This document shows, in pieces, positions 6,262 through 13,729 of a DNA stretch of 21,712 nucleotides. The notes below the pieces were generated by a model. That model had not been told where the DNA came from and made no database searches. It saw only the letters and a list, made by a program, of their open reading frames with translations. Position 1 is the first letter of the stretch; the number at the start of each line of letters is the position of its first letter. The stretch is from assembly GCA_030615145.1 (NCBI GenBank), contig JAUWZT010000021.1, forward strand, positions 1 to 21,712. Direction: 5' to 3'. This DNA comes from Promethearchaeota archaeon. Its GTDB lineage: Archaea; Asgardarchaeota; Lokiarchaeia; Sigyniarchaeales; SOKP01. The translations under genes were made by a program, and so were the position numbers.

Positions 6262-6288
6262 TAAGGTGGAAAAATGAAGAATAAATAG
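6262..6288 (+). other. Strong SD with a four-codon ORF (MKNK)
   Basis: AAGGTGG (6262-6268) is followed, five nucleotides later, by ATG AAG AAT AAA TAG. A TATA-like AATATAAATTA lies just upstream, and AGCT-TTTT-AGCT plus T runs follow. It may be a leader mini-ORF or the remnant start of a lost gene. The element resembles the nonapeptide units in layout only. Confidence 0.3.
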
Positions 6289-6357
6289 CTTTTTAGCTTT
6301 AATTTTGAATTTTTCAATTATACCGCAAAATAATTAAATTAACAATTTACCTATCTA

Positions 6358-6396
6358 ATTATATAAAATAACAAAAAACGGTCGATTATTACGGAG
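6358..6396 (+). promoter_or_regulatory. Promoter and SD of the small membrane zinc-ribbon gene
   Basis: ATTATATAAAATA (6358-6370) is a good TATA box, placing transcription start near 6385-6392. GGAG (6393-6396) is the SD, six A residues before ATT at 6403. There is no ATG, GTG or TTG in the correct frame. Confidence 0.5.
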
Positions 6397-6402
6397 AAAA
6401 AA

Positions 6403-6636
6403 ATTGTTTATTGTCCTACATGTGAACAAAAAGTCGTACTAAGACGCAAGAATTTTGATCATATTTATCACGAGGTATTAGCTTTTATGGTGATCCTAAC
6501 TTGCGGGTTAGGAATTTTCCTCTATCTCATCTTGAAATATAGTAAAAAGAAAGACCGATGCCCCAATTGTGAAGCTCAATTTGATTTGAAAAACCTCCCG
6601 GATAAAGATGTTTTAGAACAAGATATTTCTAATTAA
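6403..6636 (+). CDS. Small membrane protein with split zinc ribbon, apparent ATT start
   Basis: 77 residues. It begins (M)VYCPTCEQK and has a membrane segment at about 25-45 (VLAFMVILTCGLGIFLYLIL). A second knuckle follows (DRCPNCEAQF, C53 and C56) and then an acidic tail. The two C-x-x-C knuckles flanking a hydrophobic helix resemble small archaeal zinc-ribbon membrane proteins of unknown function. The frame is open back to a stop at 6364 but contains no ATG, GTG or TTG before the first knuckle. The ATT at 6403 sits six nucleotides from GGAG and about 25-35 nt from a TATA box, so AUU initiation (known but rare, as in bacterial infC) is the best reading. A one-base error restoring the TTG at 6404 is the alternative. 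Confidence 0.6.
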   Translation: MVYCPTCEQKVVLRRKNFDHIYHEVLAFMVILTCGLGIFLYLILKYSKKKDRCPNCEAQFDLKNLPDKDVLEQDISN

Positions 6637-6639
6637 AAT

Positions 6640-6907
6640 TTACTTGATTTTCATTACACTTTTACATCTAGGGCAGATTTTATCCTTATCTGTTAACTCT
6701 TTCTTTCTTATCGTCTTTTGATATTTACATTTTGCCTTTGGACATACTAAGTAGAATTTCAATAAATTTTTTGGTCCTATCGTACCTTTTATTTCTTTAG
6801 ACTTAGATTCAGTCTTTTTTGGTTTTTTAGTACCATCTTTTATTTTTGGCTTTTTTTTAGTTTCTTCTGGTGTTATCCACTTATCTAATCCCAGACTTAA
6901 CTCACAT
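6640..6907 (-). CDS. Small lysine-rich zinc-ribbon protein with disrupted start
   Basis: The minus-strand frame from GAG at 6903 encodes 87 residues. The N-terminus is ELSLGLDKWITPEE, followed by a Lys/Pro-rich linker (about 15-45) and a C4 zinc ribbon (C54, C59, C77, C80; ending CPRCKSVMKIK). No usual start lies in frame: the codon before TGT-GAG is TGA. An ATG at 6907-6905 is one base out of frame; dropping the single T at 6904 gives MELSLGLDKW, a natural N-terminus. A sequence error, a real frameshift or an unusual start are all possible. It ends three nucleotides from the convergent zinc-ribbon gene. The tail-like basic linker and ribbon suggest nucleic acid or protein binding; function unknown. 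Confidence 0.5.
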
Positions 6908-6980
6908 CAATTTTAATTTATTTAATTTCTTATATAAAAATTTCTAGTTATTTTTTACTATTTAGTTCTACTATTTAATA

Positions 6981-7000
6981 TAAAAAAAGAACAAAAAAAT
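6981..7000 (-). terminator. U-tract terminator of the S-adenosylmethionine synthetase gene
   Basis: On the minus strand two T7 runs separated by a few bases begin about 23 nt after the stop codon of the synthetase gene. Confidence 0.45.
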
Positions 7001-7022
7001 ATTACCAATCTAAACTTAAAAA

Positions 7023-8264
7023 TTAAAATACTTGTATTTTACCTGCAATCAATCGCTTCCTTAGATCAATCAAAGATTCCTTTTTTAACATATCTTCAGA
7101 GACTTCTTTTGCAATTTTTTCAATACTAGCAAAATTTACATTTTCGGCAGGAATCAACTCTATTGAATTTACCCATGGATCCGTAATTGGGCGCCCGATT
7201 TGGGATAAAAGCTTCACATGTGCCTCTAAAATGTCACCCTCTCCTCTTTTATAAATTTCTCTGGCGATCTCTGTTCCTAGAATGTTGTAGATTTTTCCTA
7301 CGTGATTAATTGGATTTTTTCCACAAACTGCCTCTAAACTCATAGTTCTGCAAGGTGTTATTAGACCGTTAGACCGGTTTCCACGCCCTACTTCACCGTC
7401 ATCGCCTGCTTCAGCTGATGTGCCCGTTATGGTAAGATACAAAATTCCTTTCTCTATGTTATCTGCTACATTTACTTGGCAAGTGACTTCTCGTTCTGGG
7501 ATGATTTTAGCCGCTAAATCTAGTACAGCGTCTTTAATTTGATTTGTATAGTTAATATACTCATCAGCGTCGTTGATGTACTTGCTGACCATTGCAGCCG
7601 CGACAGTGATTCCAACCTTGTTATCAATTCTTTCAACCATTACCTTAACATCTTCACCCGATCCCTTACATTTATCCTTGAAGCTCGGAGAATTAATAAG
7701 GTATTCTGCTTCTAATGTTATTTTTTCTACATCTGAATATGGAGCGTATCCTACTCCAAAACTTGTGTCATTTGAGAGGGGAATCTCTTCCGAATGATGA
7801 GACTCGTCAAAAACTCCGGTTAAATCTATTGACCCTGGTCGAACTGCATAATCGAATTGTATATCTCTAGCTAAATCAAGGTTTCTAAATATTTCTGCGA
7901 GTACTTGGCGTTGTGTGTCAAGACAAATAGTAGCAACGGGTATATATTCCAATTTATTCTCAGTTCCACATTCTGTAAGAATTTGATGTATAGCTCTTCC
8001 TACTATTAAAAAATATTGTGGTTGAATGATCATCCCTCCTCCGAATTCTGGTTTGGCAACACCACCAACCAAAGCGGCCTTATCAACATTGTGATGATAC
8101 ACTCTATCGAAATGTTCCAAATAGTAAACACATAACGCTCTCGAACAAGCATCAGCAACGGCGTCGCAAACGCTATCAGGGTGTCCTATTCCTTTCCTTT
8201 CGCAAATTTCAGGAAACTTGCTTTTTTCAATAGGTAAAAAGTCAGCCCGTGTGATTTTCAACAT
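7023..8264 (-). CDS. mat: Archaeal-type S-adenosylmethionine synthetase
   Basis: 413 residues from an ATG, the usual length of archaeal methionine adenosyltransferase, which makes S-adenosylmethionine (SAM) from methionine and ATP in the cytoplasm. Seen: ERKGIGHPDSVCD (22-34), the family's N-terminal signature; HHNVDKAALVGG (57-68); GGGM; TGTSAEAGDDGEVGRGNRSNG, the glycine/acid-rich catalytic stretch; and GKNPINHVGKIYN. This archaeal family is very divergent in sequence from bacterial MetK. It stands alone on its strand, divergent from an HTH-CBS regulator, with 152 nt of shared promoter DNA. SAM feeds fibrillarin, Elp3 and other radical SAM enzymes. Identification is secure. Confidence 0.95.
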   Translation of the reverse strand: MLKITRADFLPIEKSKFPEICERKGIGHPDSVCDAVADACSRALCVYYLEHFDRVYHHNVDKAALVGGVAKPEFGGGMIIQPQYFLIVGRAIHQILTECGTENKLEYIPVATICLDTQRQVLAEIFRNLDLARDIQFDYAVRPGSIDLTGVFDESHHSEEIPLSNDTSFGVGYAPYSDVEKITLEAEYLINSPSFKDKCKGSGEDVKVMVERIDNKVGITVAAAMVSKYINDADEYINYTNQIKDAVLDLAAKIIPEREVTCQVNVADNIEKGILYLTITGTSAEAGDDGEVGRGNRSNGLITPCRTMSLEAVCGKNPINHVGKIYNILGTEIAREIYKRGEGDILEAHVKLLSQIGRPITDPWVNSIELIPAENVNFASIEKIAKEVSEDMLKKESLIDLRKRLIAGKIQVF

Positions 8265-8416
8265 TTTGATTAAACTCTTTCTTAATTATATAAATAATTA
8301 TTTTATTATGTTTTTTTTAAATTAATGATAATTATTAATAATTATTGATAATAATATGCATATATTGCATGAAATATGCACTTAAATTATACTAAATAAG
8401 TTTTACGCATTTTAAA
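8265..8416. promoter_or_regulatory. Divergent promoter region between mat and the HTH-CBS gene
   Basis: It contains an 18-bp perfect palindrome, ATAATTATTAATAATTAT (8328-8345). Three TGCA cores lie at 8357-8360, 8366-8369 and 8377-8380, two of them within ATATGCA, spaced 9 and 11 nt apart (about one helical turn). The TGCA cluster lies 36-60 nt before the regulator's ATG and could be its operator. AT bias makes the longer palindrome weaker evidence than the TGCA cluster. Confidence 0.4.
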
Positions 8417-8983
8417 ATGGATGTTTTGCCAAGTTTATCTCGAATTAAATATTTGAGAAAAAAATTAAACATTAGCCAAAAAGAATTGGGTGAGAAATTA
8501 GATATTTCGCAATCTACAATCTCAAGAATAGAAAATGGAGATATGGATCCACCTTATTCTAAAGTGAAAAAAATTATCGAATTCCTAGAAAATGAACGAA
8601 TGATGAAAAAAAGATCAAAAAAGCACGCAGAAGATATTATGACTCCAAAAATAATATCTATAACACCAGATTCAACAATAAAGGAAGTGATAACGACAAT
8701 GAGTAAATACAATTTTTCACAGATACCTATTTTAGAAAAAAGCCATAATTTCGGAAGTATAACTACTAAAAAAATTCAGAAACATATAACTAAAAATCCA
8801 GATTTAATAAACGCAGATATTTTGACTATAATAGAATTGCCTTTTCCAGAAGTTGAAAAAAATTGGAACGCTAAAGATATATCAAATTTATTAATTAAAT
8901 ATCCTGCCGTATTAGTAAAAGAAAATAATATATTTATTGGAATTATAACTGATGCTGATTTCCTTAAACTTACAAGTAAATAA
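8417..8983 (+). CDS. HTH-CBS transcriptional regulator
   Basis: 188 residues from an ATG. An XRE-type helix-turn-helix occupies about 6-60 (KYLRKKLNISQKELGEKLDI, then SQSTISRIENG), followed by a basic linker and two CBS motifs, about 71-125 (AEDIMTPKIISITPD) and about 130-187 (ending IFIGIITDADFLKL). This matches the archaeal HTH-plus-CBS regulator family. CBS pairs bind adenosine-containing ligands, and one archaeal CBS protein, MJ0100, binds SAM and methylthioadenosine. Lying divergently next to SAM synthetase, it may sense SAM and control mat and itself; that is inference. The second CBS is shortened and its middle is divergent. Confidence 0.8.
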   Translation: MDVLPSLSRIKYLRKKLNISQKELGEKLDISQSTISRIENGDMDPPYSKVKKIIEFLENERMMKKRSKKHAEDIMTPKIISITPDSTIKEVITTMSKYNFSQIPILEKSHNFGSITTKKIQKHITKNPDLINADILTIIELPFPEVEKNWNAKDISNLLIKYPAVLVKENNIFIGIITDADFLKLTSK

Positions 8984-9097
8984 AGGTTGATATTTATTTA
9001 AAGAAATTAAAATAATAATTAAATTAATTAAGTTCGAATATAATATCACAATAAAAAAAATTTATTTAACTATTTATCTTTTAATTAATGGGAATTT

Positions 9098-10108
9098 ATG
9101 ATTGATGCGGTACTTGAAAAAATAGATAATATGCTTAAAAGGGCTAATTTTGAGACATTTATTTTAGATTCCTTTTCTAATAAAAAAACCAAATTCTGCT
9201 TTGACTTATTAGTAAAAAAGAATGATTTAGTTTTTAGCGTAAAAATTTTTTCCAATATTGATAATTTAAACGCTGATATAATAAACGATATAAAATCTTT
9301 ATCCTTATTGTTAAAATCTAAACCCTTGTTAATAGGAATTAAAAATCGTTATCATAAATTAGAAGATAACACTATTTACATTAGAGAGGGGTTGCCGTTT
9401 ATAACTTTAACTACTTTAGAAAATATTCTCAGCAAAGAGTTATATCCGTACATTCTAGCGAGAAGAGGAGGGGGAGTTATGTTTTTAAACGGTAATTTAA
9501 TGAAATCTTTGAGAGAAAAACAAGCAATCTCACGAAAAGAACTATCTGGAAGACTTGGAATTACTAAAAGAACTGTTTGTGCGTATGAAAATGAAAGCAT
9601 GCGACCTTCTGAAAAAATAGCTCATAAAATCTCATTAATACTAGAAAGTCATGATCTTTTTAGAAGAATTAACATTTTTGATTGGAATTTCAATTTTAGT
9701 ATGGATCGAAAAGACTTGCAAAAAGATATCACACTGAGCTCTTTTGAATCTCATCTTCAAGAAGTTTTGAATGACATTGGAATTTGTTCTTATTGGTCCA
9801 AGAAAGGTTCAATTCCTTTCAAACTATCGTTATATTCAAAAACTGTTGATGAAAATAAAGAAAGTAGCGTTTATCCTCTCTTTTCAGGAGTTTCTGAAGA
9901 AGATAAAAAAATTAACGAGCTCAGTTTTAAATGTTTGAAAATGTTTACTGAACTGTTTCAAAAAAATTCTATTTTTATTGTAAACAATGCTATTAAAATA
10001 CCCGATTCTCTCAAAAAAAATAAAATTCCCATCATTAGAATTAGAAATTTAGAAAAAATTGATGATGAAGAGGAATTCGTTGAGCTCATCCAAGAATCAG
10101 GGAACTAA
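9098..10108 (+). CDS. Archaeal HTH regulator with N-terminal nuclease-like domain (COG1395-like)
   Basis: 336 residues from an ATG, with GGGA eight nucleotides upstream. The N-terminal part (about 1-120) resembles a restriction-endonuclease-like fold of alternating strands and helices (FCFDLLVKKNDLVFSVKIF) and ends EGLPFITLTTLENIL-SKELYPYILARRGG, typical of the archaeal COG1395 predicted regulators. A Cro/XRE helix-turn-helix follows (about 132-185: LMKSLREKQAISRKELSGRL, GITKRTVCAYEN). The C-terminal 150 residues are a less conserved sensor-like part. DNA targets are unknown. The 3' end overlaps rnhB by up to 47 nt in another frame, so the two are co-transcribed. Confidence 0.75.
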   Translation: MIDAVLEKIDNMLKRANFETFILDSFSNKKTKFCFDLLVKKNDLVFSVKIFSNIDNLNADIINDIKSLSLLLKSKPLLIGIKNRYHKLEDNTIYIREGLPFITLTTLENILSKELYPYILARRGGGVMFLNGNLMKSLREKQAISRKELSGRLGITKRTVCAYENESMRPSEKIAHKISLILESHDLFRRINIFDWNFNFSMDRKDLQKDITLSSFESHLQEVLNDIGICSYWSKKGSIPFKLSLYSKTVDENKESSVYPLFSGVSEEDKKINELSFKCLKMFTELFQKNSIFIVNNAIKIPDSLKKNKIPIIRIRNLEKIDDEEEFVELIQESGN

Positions 10109-10775
10109 CCAAGAAGTTATTTGTGGCATTGACGAAGCGGGTAGAGGACCTGTCTTGGGGCCTATGGTTATTTGTGGCGTGTGCTTCCTTAAATCAAAAT
10201 TGGGGTTTCTAACAGAAAATGGGGTTAAAGATTCAAAAAAATTGTCTACTAAAAGGCGAAGTGAATTAGCTAAAATTATAAAAGAAAATTGTAAAACATA
10301 TAAAGTAAAAGTTATTGGAGCTCAAGAAATAGACGCGAGAGAAAAGAAGAAAATCACACTGAATAGACTTGAAGAACTGAAAATGGCAGAAATTATTAAT
10401 GAACTGAAACCAGATGTAATATATATAGACGCGGCAGATGTTATTGAAGATAGATTTAAAACATCTATTCAAGTATTATTAAATTATTCACCAAAAAAAA
10501 TCATTTCTAAACATAAGGCTGACGATTTATACCCAATAGTTTCAGCGAGCTCAATTATCGCTAAAGATATGAGAGATAGACTCATTGAAGAATTAAAAAA
10601 AAAATATGGAGATTTTGGTTCAGGTTATCCCTCAGATGTACGAAGTACTACATTCCTTCGAGAGTGGGTAAGAAAAAATAAGAAAGCTCCACCTATCGCG
10701 AGAAAATCATGGGAAACAACGAAAAAAATAATCAGAGAAGAATTATATTCGAAAAAAATTACTGATTTTGTATAA
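10062..10775 (+). CDS. rnhB: Ribonuclease HII
   Basis: 237 residues from the ATG at 10062; the usual archaeal length is about 210-240. RNase HII removes ribonucleotides and RNA primers from RNA-DNA hybrids. Seen: GIDEAGRGPVLGPM (Asp24-Glu25), KDSKKLS, YIDAAD (Asp123), KHKADDLYPIVSASSIIAK (Asp154/155), and GSGYPSD, the archaeal hallmark loop. The start is uncertain: ATG at 10062 or 10065 overlaps the regulator gene by 44-47 nt, while a TTG at 10080 has a better-placed SD (AGAGGA, five nucleotides upstream) and would give a 231-residue protein. A short T run after the stop (10777-10782) may terminate the operon. Confidence 0.95.
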   Translation: MMKRNSLSSSKNQGTNQEVICGIDEAGRGPVLGPMVICGVCFLKSKLGFLTENGVKDSKKLSTKRRSELAKIIKENCKTYKVKVIGAQEIDAREKKKITLNRLEELKMAEIINELKPDVIYIDAADVIEDRFKTSIQVLLNYSPKKIISKHKADDLYPIVSASSIIAKDMRDRLIEELKKKYGDFGSGYPSDVRSTTFLREWVRKNKKAPPIARKSWETTKKIIREELYSKKITDFV

Positions 10776-10811
10776 ATTTTTTGTAAAATGAATATTAATA
10801 TATTGGCTAAA

Positions 10812-11501
10812 TTATTTGTGGACAATTAAAATAATGTGATTAGCAGCGTATTTATGAATATTGAAACTTTCGCTTATTTTATAACCCGCTTTTTCTAAAA
10901 TCTTTTTCTCTTGAATGTAAATTTTTTCAGGTTTTTGAACGCTATCTATTGATTGAGATTTAATTGCAAGAATTAGAGTTCCTTTATCCTTTAGATAATA
11001 ACTACAGTTCGCAATAGCAATTTGTGCTTGGTTTGGTTGAGCTATATCTTGATAAACTAAATCAATATTAGTAAAAACGGAATTAGCATATTTTTCCGGA
11101 AAATTAGCGTCTCCTAATATTGGAACAATATTTTTTCTACTATTGGTGTTTTGAATTAATTGTCGCATACTACGTTCAGCAAATTCTACTCCATAGATAA
11201 TTCCATTGAAAACTAAGTCTGAGAGATGAGATATTGTAGTACCCGACGACGCTCCTAAATACAAACATTTTAATTCACTTGATAAGAAATCCACTGAAGG
11301 TTTTTCCAATATCATTGCAGCTAATTTACTTCTATAAGGATCCCATTCTCGATATTCTTCTCCTTTAAATGTAATTAACTTCTCCCCGTACACTTTATTA
11401 CCCGGAACTAGGTTTTTAGAATAAAGTTTTAGGTTATGTGGAGGTCCAGATATATAAACATTAGAGTATTTTGGATGTGCTCTGATATTAACATTGCTCA
11501 A
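10812..11501 (-). CDS. flpA: Fibrillarin-like rRNA/tRNA 2'-O-methyltransferase
   Basis: 229 residues. It is the SAM-dependent methyltransferase of the C/D-box ribonucleoprotein, acting with Nop5 and L7Ae on rRNA and tRNA. Seen: REWDPYRSKLAA (Lys59), SAM-binding YLGASSGTTISHLSD (81-95), GVEFA with the acidic residue that contacts SAM (Glu106), YQDIAQPNQ (Asp152), LAIKSQSID (Lys181) and KYAANH (His222). The K-D-K-H catalytic set is complete. The start is TTG, set by GGAGGT nine nucleotides upstream; no ATG fits. It follows nop5 by seven nucleotides, the usual archaeal pairing. Confidence 0.96.
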   Translation of the reverse strand: MSNVNIRAHPKYSNVYISGPPHNLKLYSKNLVPGNKVYGEKLITFKGEEYREWDPYRSKLAAMILEKPSVDFLSSELKCLYLGASSGTTISHLSDLVFNGIIYGVEFAERSMRQLIQNTNSRKNIVPILGDANFPEKYANSVFTNIDLVYQDIAQPNQAQIAIANCSYYLKDKGTLILAIKSQSIDSVQKPEKIYIQEKKILEKAGYKISESFNIHKYAANHIILIVHK

Positions 11502-11508
11502 ATTAACT

Positions 11509-12732
11509 TTACCTCCTTCTTTTCTTACTTATTTGCTTTTTATTTGATTTTATTTTGGTTTTGGGCTCACTTTTTTTTATAGGAGGTTTTGGATATTTTT
11601 TTTCAATCTCTTTTATTTTTTCTTCGATTTCTCTTGCTAAAGTATCTCCTATGAACTCACCTTTAAAAAAATCTACTTTAGTAGCAATTCCTATTTTCCC
11701 TGAAATCACTCTAGAGATCTTTCCACGGTTATACGCTTTACTTCCTCTAATCAAATTCCACTGAAAAATTAACCCGTGTTTTGGTCGTTTTTCACCGGTT
11801 TTAAGGAACCTATACAAAGCTTTTTCAGCTCCTAGTAATTGAACCCTTGAAGCTGGCATATAAGCTAAGTCTTTTAAGCTTCCCGCCTTTGCTATTAATT
11901 TCGCCCCAATTAAACCTCCTACTAAAGCATTGAGATTTGGAGCAACTTGTTCTATTAATGAATCTAAATATTTTTCTAATTCTTGTCTGAATTCGTCCAA
12001 TGATAAAATCTGATTAGCGTAGTTTTTAACAATATTAAGATTAATATCTGCTCCCATTGATTGGGAAGCCAACTTCTGTAATGTTTTAATTCTTCCTTCC
12101 TTGAAATTAAAATTTTGAGTAATCTTATTATAAGTAAAGTTATCTCGGCTTCCTAAAACTGAAACCATTTTTGCAATTATAACATTATCTTCAATTAATT
12201 TATCAGTAAGTTCTGGAAAATGTAAACCATACCATTCTCTAAGCCGACTTGAGAATAAACTTATTGATTTTTTAAGAATATCAAGTGTTTCTATGATTTG
12301 AATGATTTCTACATCTCCTCGAGCTCCAGCTTGACTTATTCTCTTCTTAATTAATTGAACTTCAACTTTCTTAAAAAAGGAGAGAATTTCTTTTCGAGTT
12401 TTATGAATCCCTACTCTTTTCAGTTGATCTTCTAAATTAAAGCGAAAATTTTTAAACTCAAGAGAGTGACTTTCAAAAGAAGTATTACATCCTAATTCTT
12501 CTGATGTTAAAATCTGTAGCTTTTTATTATCAAATACAAACTCGTCAAAACCCGAATTTCTCAACTCATTGATAAAATCTGAATACTCTTTAACGATTAA
12601 ATTATTATCTAATGATTCATAAAAACTCATAACTCTTTGGACATCGTCCACGAAATCAATAAAATTAAGAAAATTTCCACTATCATCAATAGTATATATT
12701 CCTATTAATGTATCAATGATATAACATTTCAT
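11509..12732 (-). CDS. nop5: Nop5 (Nop56/58-like) C/D-box RNP core protein
   Basis: 407 residues from an ATG. Nop5 bridges fibrillarin to L7Ae and the guide RNA. The N-terminal domain (about 1-130), which binds fibrillarin, is divergent. A coiled-coil region follows, then the NOP domain with LNALVGGLIGAKLIAKAGSL, ASRVQLLGAEKALYRFL and RPKHGLIF, all characteristic. A Lys/Arg-rich tail (about 372-407) is likely disordered and RNA-binding. The final AGA-AGG-AGG-TAA codons double as the SD for flpA, so translation of the two is coupled. It is divergent from pyrD. Confidence 0.95.
   Translation of the reverse strand: MKCYIIDTLIGIYTIDDSGNFLNFIDFVDDVQRVMSFYESLDNNLIVKEYSDFINELRNSGFDEFVFDNKKLQILTSEELGCNTSFESHSLEFKNFRFNLEDQLKRVGIHKTRKEILSFFKKVEVQLIKKRISQAGARGDVEIIQIIETLDILKKSISLFSSRLREWYGLHFPELTDKLIEDNVIIAKMVSVLGSRDNFTYNKITQNFNFKEGRIKTLQKLASQSMGADINLNIVKNYANQILSLDEFRQELEKYLDSLIEQVAPNLNALVGGLIGAKLIAKAGSLKDLAYMPASRVQLLGAEKALYRFLKTGEKRPKHGLIFQWNLIRGSKAYNRGKISRVISGKIGIATKVDFFKGEFIGDTLAREIEEKIKEIEKKYPKPPIKKSEPKTKIKSNKKQISKKRRR
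11511..11516 (-). promoter_or_regulatory. SD of flpA embedded in the nop5 stop region
   Basis: GGAGGT on the minus strand includes the first T of the nop5 TAA stop and lies nine nucleotides before the flpA TTG. It is the strongest SD in the window and decides the fibrillarin start. Confidence 0.75.
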
Positions 12733-12802
12733 TTTTCTAAATCTGCGCGTAAATAAAATTTCTCAAATAATAATAATAATAATTTCTTACATTATAATAG
12801 TA
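12733..12802. promoter_or_regulatory. Divergent nop5/pyrD promoter with an AAT repeat
   Basis: Only 70 nt separate the two start codons. The segment holds six AAT units (12766-12783). TACATTATAATAG just before the pyrD ATG offers no SD, so pyrD may have a very short or leaderless message. Confidence 0.45.
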
Positions 12803-13729
12803 ATGCTTGAAGTAAATATTTCTGGTTTAAAGTTAAACTCTCCTTTGATTTTAGCTTCTGGCATTTTGGGAGTGTCTTATTCTACGATGTTAAGATTGAT
12901 TAATGTCGGAATAGGTGCTATAACAACCAAATCTATTGGACCTAGACCTAGAAAGGGATTTAAAAATCCTTCAATTATTGAATTATATCCTGGGACTTTT
13001 CTAAATAGTGTAGGGCTTGGTAATCCGGGGATTGATAACTTTATCTCTGAAATTGAAGAAATAAAATCACATAAAATACCTCTGATTGTTAGTGTTTTTG
13101 GAGATAATAATGAAACATATTTAGATGTAGCACTAAAAGCTCAGAATGCAGGAGCAGATGCAATTGAAATAAATATTTCTTGTCCTCATGCTGAAATTTC
13201 TTCTATTGGTATTGATAAAGACCTTACCTTTAAAATTACAAAATTATTAAAGAAAAATTTATCAATCCCACTCTTTGTTAAATTAAATCCTAACGTTACA
13301 AATCTTAGTGAAATTGCTTTAGCTGCAGAAAAGGGGGGTGCTGATGGAGTTGTTGCAATAAATACCCTAACCGCAATTAAGATCGATATTAACACCAAGA
13401 GACCAATTTTATCTCATGGAAGTGGAGGACTATCGGGAAAAGCAATTCATCCTATTGCTGTGAAAAAAGTATATGACCTATATAAGGTTTTGAACATTCC
13501 TATAATTGGATGTGGAGGAATTGATTCATGGGAAGATGTGATTGAACTTTTCCTAGCAGGAGCCTCAGCAGTCCAAATAGGTACGGCTTTATACAACGGA
13601 CTTGAAATTATTCACGAAATCAACAATGGGTTACGGAATTATTTAAATAAAAATAACTTAAACTCTCTTAATGATATAAAAGGGTTAGCTCATCAATTTA
13701 AAACTCAAGAGGTGCCTGAATTTGACTGA
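12803..13729 (+). CDS. pyrD: Dihydroorotate dehydrogenase, class 1B catalytic subunit
   Basis: 308 residues from an ATG. It oxidises dihydroorotate to orotate in pyrimidine synthesis using FMN and passes electrons to PyrK. Seen: N-terminal LNSPLILASGILG; TTKSIGPRPRKG; SVGLGNPGID; EINISCPHAE with catalytic Cys127, the class 1 base (class 2 enzymes have Ser); VKLNPNV; GGLSGKAIHPIAV; and phosphate-binding GCGGIDSWEDVIELFLAGA and VQIGTAL. The end overlaps pyrK by eight nucleotides, indicating a two-subunit NAD-linked enzyme. Strong match over full length. Confidence 0.95.
   Translation: MLEVNISGLKLNSPLILASGILGVSYSTMLRLINVGIGAITTKSIGPRPRKGFKNPSIIELYPGTFLNSVGLGNPGIDNFISEIEEIKSHKIPLIVSVFGDNNETYLDVALKAQNAGADAIEINISCPHAEISSIGIDKDLTFKITKLLKKNLSIPLFVKLNPNVTNLSEIALAAEKGGADGVVAINTLTAIKIDINTKRPILSHGSGGLSGKAIHPIAVKKVYDLYKVLNIPIIGCGGIDSWEDVIELFLAGASAVQIGTALYNGLEIIHEINNGLRNYLNKNNLNSLNDIKGLAHQFKTQEVPEFD

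Noticed and set aside
7573..7797. Plus-strand ORF inside mat
   Set aside because: It lies wholly antisense to conserved synthetase sequence.
8328..8345. 18-bp AT palindrome as a definite operator
   Set aside because: Composed only of A and T in very AT-rich DNA, so chance is plausible; it is kept only as a note in the promoter entry.
10266..10825. Minus-strand ORFs over rnhB
   Set aside because: They have shadow-frame composition (Phe/Tyr/Ile-rich), while the plus strand carries all RNase HII motifs.
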